From positions 1 to 9,468 of the forward strand of contig JAITKS010000236.1 of the NCBI GenBank assembly GCA_031278315.1: a DNA stretch of 9,468 nt, written 5' to 3'. A program made the translations under genes and the position numbers. The DNA is from Planctomycetaceae bacterium. GTDB taxonomy: Bacteria > Planctomycetota > Planctomycetia > Pirellulales > Thermoguttaceae. Shown here in pieces: positions 6,513 through 9,468 of the stretch. A model generated the notes under the pieces. The model was given only the letters and a program-made list of their open reading frames with translations, ran no database searches and was not told the origin of the DNA. How positions within the stretch are numbered: the first letter of the stretch is position 1; each line of letters begins with the position of its first letter.

Positions 6513-6920
6513 ATGACTGATTTAGAAACTGATTCGTTTACCGAAATTGTGAAATCAATTTTGGAAGACGGTATTATCGATGATGCCGAAGTCAGGGCAC
6601 TCCGAAAACGTCTTTACGCCGACAACAAAATCGAAAAAGATGAAGCTGACGCTTTATTCGAGCTTAATAACGGCGTAAAAGGTAAATCAAATGACGACAC
6701 ATGGGTATATTTATTTACCGATGCAATTTGCGATTTCCTTCTCAAAGATAAAACTTCTCCCGGTGTTGTCGATGACGACGAAGGCGCATGGCTAATCAAG
6801 AAAATCGAAGGCGACGGTGAAATCGACGTCACCGAAAAAGCGTTACTAAAAAAACTAAAAGAAAGAGCTGCTTCATTGCCGGCAAATCTTCTGGAAAAAC
6901 TTAAAAGCTGGGGCATCTAA
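6513..6920 (+). CDS. Small acidic TerB-like protein with four DG-I-D-E type half-motifs
   Basis: This 135-residue, all-helical-looking acidic protein has no signal peptide or membrane segment. Four short motifs of the form (D/P)(G/N)x(I/V)(D/E)xxE lie at residues 19-26, 37-44, 83-90 and 101-108. They form two pairs with identical 18-residue internal spacing, set 64 residues apart, which indicates an internal duplication. DGxxxxxE motifs are characteristic of TerB and related metal-binding helical proteins, and they also resemble half EF-hand loops lacking the first Asp. Placement between TerD-type genes supports a Ter role. TerB itself has about 150 residues and fewer such motifs, so I call this TerB-like and leave the symbol empty. 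The frame is open upstream to 6399 inside terZ, but ATG 6513 has an AAGGA site and sits after the terZ stop. It could be a metal sensor or adaptor; that is inferred. Confidence 0.75.
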   Translation: MTDLETDSFTEIVKSILEDGIIDDAEVRALRKRLYADNKIEKDEADALFELNNGVKGKSNDDTWVYLFTDAICDFLLKDKTSPGVVDDDEGAWLIKKIEGDGEIDVTEKALLKKLKERAASLPANLLEKLKSWGI

Positions 6921-6957
6921 TTTAACTCGTAGCAATTGGAAGTAAAACAAATTCAGC

Positions 6958-7045
6958 AACAGTTTTCAATAACAGTTTTCAATAATTGACAAACCGGTTG
7001 TTCTATTTTTTTACTTCTGATTGTTGTTTCAATTCACGCAACAAT
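6958..7045. repeat. 13-bp tandem repeat, AACCGGTT dyad and hairpin in the leader before terD
   Basis: AACAGTTTTCAAT occurs twice back to back (6958-6970 and 6971-6983). TTGACA (6986-6991), the palindrome AACCGGTT (6992-6999), and a 7-bp inverted repeat ATTGTTG/CAACAAT (7020-7026/7039-7045) follow. This is the longest gap between the first four ter genes and could hold a second promoter with operator sites. I find no good -10 at 16-18 bases from TTGACA, so a promoter call is weak. Confidence 0.45.
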
Positions 7046-7064
7046 TAGATTACTATTAATTACT

Positions 7065-7640
7065 ATGGCTATTTCATTGACAAAAGGCGGAAATGTTTCA
7101 TTGAGTGATGCAGTTCCGGGATTAAACAAAATCAAGATTGGTCTTGGTTGGGATGTTCGCGCGACACAGGGTTCAAGTTTCGACTTGGATGCGTCGGCTT
7201 TTTTGGTTGGTGAGACTGGGAAAGTCCGCAGTTCAAATGATTTTATTTTTTATAATCAGTTGAAATCATCGTGCGGCAGTGTAGTTCATGCAGGTGATAA
7301 TCGAACCGGTGAAGGTGAAGGCGACGATGAAGAGATTTTCGTTACATTAAATTCTGTGCCGGCAGATGTACAGAAAATTATTTTTACGGTTACAATTCAC
7401 GAAGCTGAAAAACATGGGCAAAATTTTGGTCAAGTTAATTCGGCATTTATTAGAATTGTCAACAATGACGACAACGAAGAAATTGCACGATTTGATCTTT
7501 CCGAAGACGCTAGCACGAGTACGACAATGATATTCGGTGAAGTGTATCGTCACAATGGAGCGTGGAAATTTCGGGCGGTCGGACAGGGATTAGCGGGCGG
7601 TCTTGAAGCGGTTGCAAAACAATTTGGTGTACCGCTTTAA
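7065..7640 (+). CDS. terD: TerD family Ca2+-binding stress protein, paralogue 1
   Basis: This 191-residue protein is a canonical single TerD domain. Motifs seen are the SLTKGGNVSLS start, GLGWD (26-30), FDLDAS (39-44), FIFYNQLKS (60-68), the GDNRTGEGEGDDE loop (77-89), the IRIVNNDDNEEIARFDLSED block, and EVYRHNGAWKFRAVGQG near the end. The invariant acidic residues expected to bind Ca2+ are all present. TerD proteins are cytosolic and linked to resistance to tellurite, some antimicrobials and phage. The start is ATG 7065; no purine-rich SD precedes it, unlike the two genes upstream. By hand alignment without gaps it shares about two thirds of its residues with the next gene, so the pair arose by tandem duplication. 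TerE is an alternative name, since TerD and TerE are hard to separate by sequence. Domain assignment is very secure. Confidence 0.92.
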   Translation: MAISLTKGGNVSLSDAVPGLNKIKIGLGWDVRATQGSSFDLDASAFLVGETGKVRSSNDFIFYNQLKSSCGSVVHAGDNRTGEGEGDDEEIFVTLNSVPADVQKIIFTVTIHEAEKHGQNFGQVNSAFIRIVNNDDNEEIARFDLSEDASTSTTMIFGEVYRHNGAWKFRAVGQGLAGGLEAVAKQFGVPL

Positions 7641-7679
7641 GTTTAAGATTAAACAATTATTTTTGTTTCAAAAAAATAT

Positions 7680-8258
7680 ATGGGTGTTTCATTAACTAAA
7701 GGGGCGAATATTTCGCTTTCAGATCAGGCTCCCGGATTGAACACGGTTCATGTTGGACTTGGCTGGGATGCACGGCAAACAGCAGGTGAAAATTTTGATC
7801 TCGACGCCTGTTGCTTTATGCTTAACGCAAATGGGAAAGTTCGGAGTGATGCAGATTTCATTTTTTACAATCAGTTAAAATCAACTTGCAGCAGTGTCGA
7901 ACATACAGGCGATAATTTGACAGGTGAAGGTGAAGGTGATGATGAAGTCTTGATTGTCAAACTAGACAAAGTTCCAGCAGAAATTGTTAAACTAGTTTTT
8001 ACTGTAACAATTCACGATTACGAATCGAGAAAACAAAATTTCGGAATGGTCTCTTCGGCGTATATTCGAATTGTCAATAATGACAACAATGAAGAAATCG
8101 CACGATTTGATTTGTCGGAAGATGCCAGTACCAATACGGCGATGATTTTCGGTGAAATTTATCGTTACAATGACAAATGGAAATTCCGCGCAGTGGGTCA
8201 AGGTTTTAATCATGGTCTTGAACAAGTTGCGGTTTCTTACGGCGTTGCTGTCGGTTAA
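7680..8258 (+). CDS. terD: TerD family Ca2+-binding stress protein, paralogue 2
   Basis: This 192-residue TerD-domain protein begins 39 bases after the previous one, in the same orientation and surely co-transcribed. GLGWD (26-30), FDLDAC (39-44), FIFYNQLKS (60-68), GDNLTGEGEGDDE (77-89) and the RIVNNDNNEEIARFDLSED block are intact. Relative to its neighbour it differs mostly at surface-type positions, and it carries Cys at 44, 45 and 70, of which 70 is shared. No SD is visible before ATG 7680; the leader is A-rich and U-rich. It may be the TerE-equivalent partner, with the two forming a mixed complex, but that division of labour is inferred. After its stop comes a 287-base spacer with unusual repeats. 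Confidence 0.92.
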   Translation: MGVSLTKGANISLSDQAPGLNTVHVGLGWDARQTAGENFDLDACCFMLNANGKVRSDADFIFYNQLKSTCSSVEHTGDNLTGEGEGDDEVLIVKLDKVPAEIVKLVFTVTIHDYESRKQNFGMVSSAYIRIVNNDNNEEIARFDLSEDASTNTAMIFGEIYRYNDKWKFRAVGQGFNHGLEQVAVSYGVAVG

Positions 8259-8280
8259 ATTTTTACTATATATATTAGAC

Positions 8281-8497
8281 AACTTCTAAAAACGATTTTT
8301 AGGAGGAATACAAACATCACGCCTGCACGTTTTTTGTACCTGTTTTTGTATAGATTTTGTATTAGATTTTTATAAATCTTGTACAAATTTTTACGTGAAA
8401 CGCCTAATGTGATCGAGTGTGATCGAGAGTGATCGAGAGTGATCGAGTCGGCTGTGTTCTTTCTAACAATAAATTTTATGAGAGATTTTTAGAAGTT
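8281..8497. other. 217-bp segment bounded by 12-bp perfect inverted repeats
   Basis: AACTTCTAAAAA (8281-8292) and TTTTTAGAAGTT (8486-8497) are exact reverse complements. The left end also folds on itself, CTAAAAA/TTTTTAG (8286-8292/8296-8302). The segment contains an orphan SD-like AGGAGGA (8301-8307) without a usable start codon, a T-rich stretch with the hairpin AGATTT/AAATCT (8364-8369/8374-8379), and a 10-bp x4 tandem array. No target-site duplication flanks it. It could be a decayed miniature element or a structured leader of the vWA gene. Confidence 0.4.
8409..8448. repeat. Four tandem 10-bp units GTGATCGAGA
   Basis: The units are GTGATCGAGT, GTGATCGAGA, GTGATCGAGA and GTGATCGAGT, perfectly head to tail. 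The 10-bp period places each GATC on about the same face of the DNA helix, as in iteron-type protein-binding arrays. It lies about 100 bases before the vWA gene and is much more GC-rich than its surroundings. It is not in a reading frame. Its role is unknown. Confidence 0.85.
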
Positions 8498-8545
8498 CCC
8501 AATTATTACTTTTAACATTCAACCTTTAACTATTACATTATTACG

Positions 8546-9184
8546 ATGCGAAGACTTCCTGTTTATCTTCTTCTTGATGTTTCCGGTTCGATGACCGGTG
8601 AACCTATCGAAGCTGTAAAAAATGGAGTGCAAATGATGCACTCTGCATTACGGAAAGACCCGTATGCTCTTGAATCGGCGTATATCAGTGTGATTACGTT
8701 TGCGAGCAATGTGCAACAAATTGTTCCTTTAACTGAAATCGTACAATTTCAACCGCCTACAATTTCTGCCGGCGGAGGGACTTCACTTGGTGCAGCGTTA
8801 CAAAAAGTTGTAGATTGTGCAAATCAAGAAGTTGCAAAATCAACCAAAGATCAAAAAGGTGATTGGAAACCGCTTGTATTTATTATGACCGACGGTTCAC
8901 CGACAGACAATGTTGAGCCGGGAATTGCAGCGTTTCAGAGTTATAAATGGGGAATTGTTGTTGCATGTGCTGCCGGTCAGGGGGCCGATAAAACTATTTT
9001 GCAGCGATTAACAGAAAATGTCGTAACGCTAGACACAGCAGATTCTGCAACAATTGCCGCTTTTTTCAAATGGGTTTCGTCCTCCATTTCGGCAAGCAGT
9101 AAAAAAGTAGATGAAGCCGGCAGTGACAGCGGCTCCAGTGAATTACCGCCCCCGCCGCCGGAAATCAATCTAGCAAAACCATAA
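8546..9184 (+). CDS. terY: TerY-like von Willebrand factor A (vWA) domain protein
   Basis: This 212-residue protein is almost wholly a vWA domain of the TerY type. The metal-ion-dependent adhesion site is complete: DVSGS (D11, S13, S15), T79 in GGGTS, and D116 in TDGSPTD. The family-typical MRRLPVYLLLDVSGSM start, GEPIEAVKNGVQMM, DPYALESAYISVITF, GDWKPLVFIMTDG and AFFKWVSSSIS are all visible. The C-terminus is Ser-rich, then PPPPPE, also usual in TerY. In Ter systems TerY is a cytosolic, metal-dependent interaction or assembly factor, frequently encoded with a PP2C phosphatase and a protein kinase. Neither is present in the 284 bases downstream. ATG 8546 has no SD. The 287-base spacer with its own repeats suggests a separate promoter from the terD pair, though read-through is possible. 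Confidence 0.9.
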   Translation: MRRLPVYLLLDVSGSMTGEPIEAVKNGVQMMHSALRKDPYALESAYISVITFASNVQQIVPLTEIVQFQPPTISAGGGTSLGAALQKVVDCANQEVAKSTKDQKGDWKPLVFIMTDGSPTDNVEPGIAAFQSYKWGIVVACAAGQGADKTILQRLTENVVTLDTADSATIAAFFKWVSSSISASSKKVDEAGSDSGSSELPPPPPEINLAKP

Positions 9185-9204
9185 TAAAAATTAATGTAAT
9201 ATTT

Positions 9205-9376
9205 CAGCGGAATAATTTTTATTGTGGAATAATTTATTGTTGACGGGAACGCAGTCGTCGGGAGCGCGGTCGTCTCGACCGCATCTTTAGGAGTTTTTTG
9301 GGACGCAAGATTACAGCATTGACAAGATTTTTAAATAATAAATTAAAAGAATCGTTAATATTGCAGCGGAATAATT
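9205..9376 (+). repeat. CAGYGGAATAAT-family repeats, copies 3 and 4
   Basis: CAGCGGAATAATT occurs at 9205-9217 and 9364-9376. Between them, GTGGAATAATTTATT (9224-9238) is the reverse complement of 5428-5442. These copies are in the opposite orientation to those at 291-310 and 5433-5452. Confidence 0.6.
9266..9299 (+). terminator. GC-rich hairpin with T tract after the vWA gene, candidate terminator
   Basis: GCGGTCG (9266-9272) pairs with CGACCGC (9276-9282) around TCT, and a T6 run follows at 9294-9299. This is the strongest GC hairpin near the end of the module. The 11-base gap before the T run weakens the intrinsic-terminator call. The surrounding GAACGCAGTCGTCGGGAGCG indicates that it is also a dispersed palindromic repeat, with an imperfect duplicate of the left arm (GCAGTCGTC at 9251). 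Confidence 0.45.
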
Positions 9377-9404
9377 GTTTGTCAAAATTTTATAATTTTT
9401 AAAA

Positions 9405-9430
9405 ACGAAATACACTAAATACACGAAAAG
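9405..9430. repeat. Short AAATACAC-type tandem repeat, inverted relative to the window start
   Basis: CGAAATACACTAAATACACG (9406-9425) consists of two near-identical 10-bp units. The opposite-strand version TTTCGTGTATTTCGT opens the window at 5-19. It is a short non-coding repeat of unknown function. Confidence 0.55.
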
Positions 9431-9451
9431 GAGCTAGCTAACTATCAAGAA

Positions 9452-9465
9452 GTCCCGCTAGGGAC
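9452..9465. repeat. Small GTCCC/GGGAC palindrome at the window edge
   Basis: GTCCC (9452-9456) pairs with GGGAC (9461-9465) around GCTA. It is probably the beginning of another palindromic intergenic element that continues past the window. Confidence 0.4.
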
Positions 9466-9468
9466 GAC

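Larger units (their letters stand above)
9185..9468. other. Repeat-rich non-coding end of the window
   Basis: No gene is visible in these 284 bases. They contain the CAGCGGAATAATT copies, the GC-rich hairpin, the AAATACAC repeat and the edge palindrome listed separately. The return to this spacer style suggests that the ter module ends with the vWA gene. An AAAAGGAG at 9426-9433 has no ATG within a normal distance. Confidence 0.65.

Noticed and set aside
6986..7014. Sigma-70 promoter starting at TTGACA
   Set aside because: The -35 is perfect, but no acceptable -10 lies at 16-18 bases (only TTTTAC-like sequence), and the TATTTT at 7004 is too close.
8409..8448. Possible CRISPR or plasmid origin iterons
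   Set aside because: There are only four 10-bp units, no spacers, no replication initiator gene and no AT-rich unwinding element pattern I can support, so it is reported only as a tandem repeat.
9426..9468. Start of another gene after AAAAGGAG at 9426-9433
   Set aside because: No start codon follows at a normal distance before the window ends; the downstream bases form a GTCCC/GGGAC palindrome.

Overview
The window is low-GC bacterial DNA. All six protein-coding genes lie on the + strand, separated by unusually repeat-rich, AT-rich spacers. No rRNA, tRNA, CRISPR array or transposase gene is visible. The giant TPR-like/Asn-rich secretin, the mix of Shine-Dalgarno-led and SD-less starts, and the palindromic spacer repeats fit a low-GC Planctomycetota or related PVC-type bacterium. 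That assignment is an inference from protein style and has not been tested by phylogeny.

Layout. Positions 1-1029 are non-coding and hold short tandem repeats, palindromic repeats and a 14-bp inverted repeat. Positions 1030-5226 encode one 1398-residue secretin-family outer-membrane pore protein. It starts at TTG with a strong SD. It carries a signal peptide, a 19-unit Asn/Pro pentapeptide tract, three copies of a helical repeat, a second Asn-rich tract, a TPR-like/coiled-coil block, secretin N-domains, and a C-terminal secretin barrel with the VPDGG...GG...PILDKIPFIQRLF signature. Positions 5227-5895 are again non-coding and contain several repeat families also found at 1-310.

Positions 5896-9184 form a compact tellurite-resistance (Ter) type module: a TerZ-like TerD-domain protein, a small acidic TerB-like protein, two closely related TerD paralogues, and a TerY-like von Willebrand factor A (vWA) protein with a complete MIDAS. 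In known Ter systems, TerD-domain proteins bind Ca2+ and are thought to scaffold cytoplasmic/membrane-associated stress complexes, and TerY is a metal-dependent interaction protein. TerC (membrane), TerA, and the phosphatase and kinase often found with TerY are absent from the window. The secretin is probably a separate transcription unit.

The spacers inside the module hold a 13-bp tandem repeat, a hairpin that could cover the terB-like SD, and a 217-bp segment bounded by 12-bp inverted repeats that contains a 10-bp x4 tandem array. The last ~280 bases return to the repeat-rich non-coding style. The least explained parts are the secretin minisatellite, the four-fold DG-I-D-E motif protein, the bounded 8281-8497 segment, and the repeat family whose copies face each other across the ter module.
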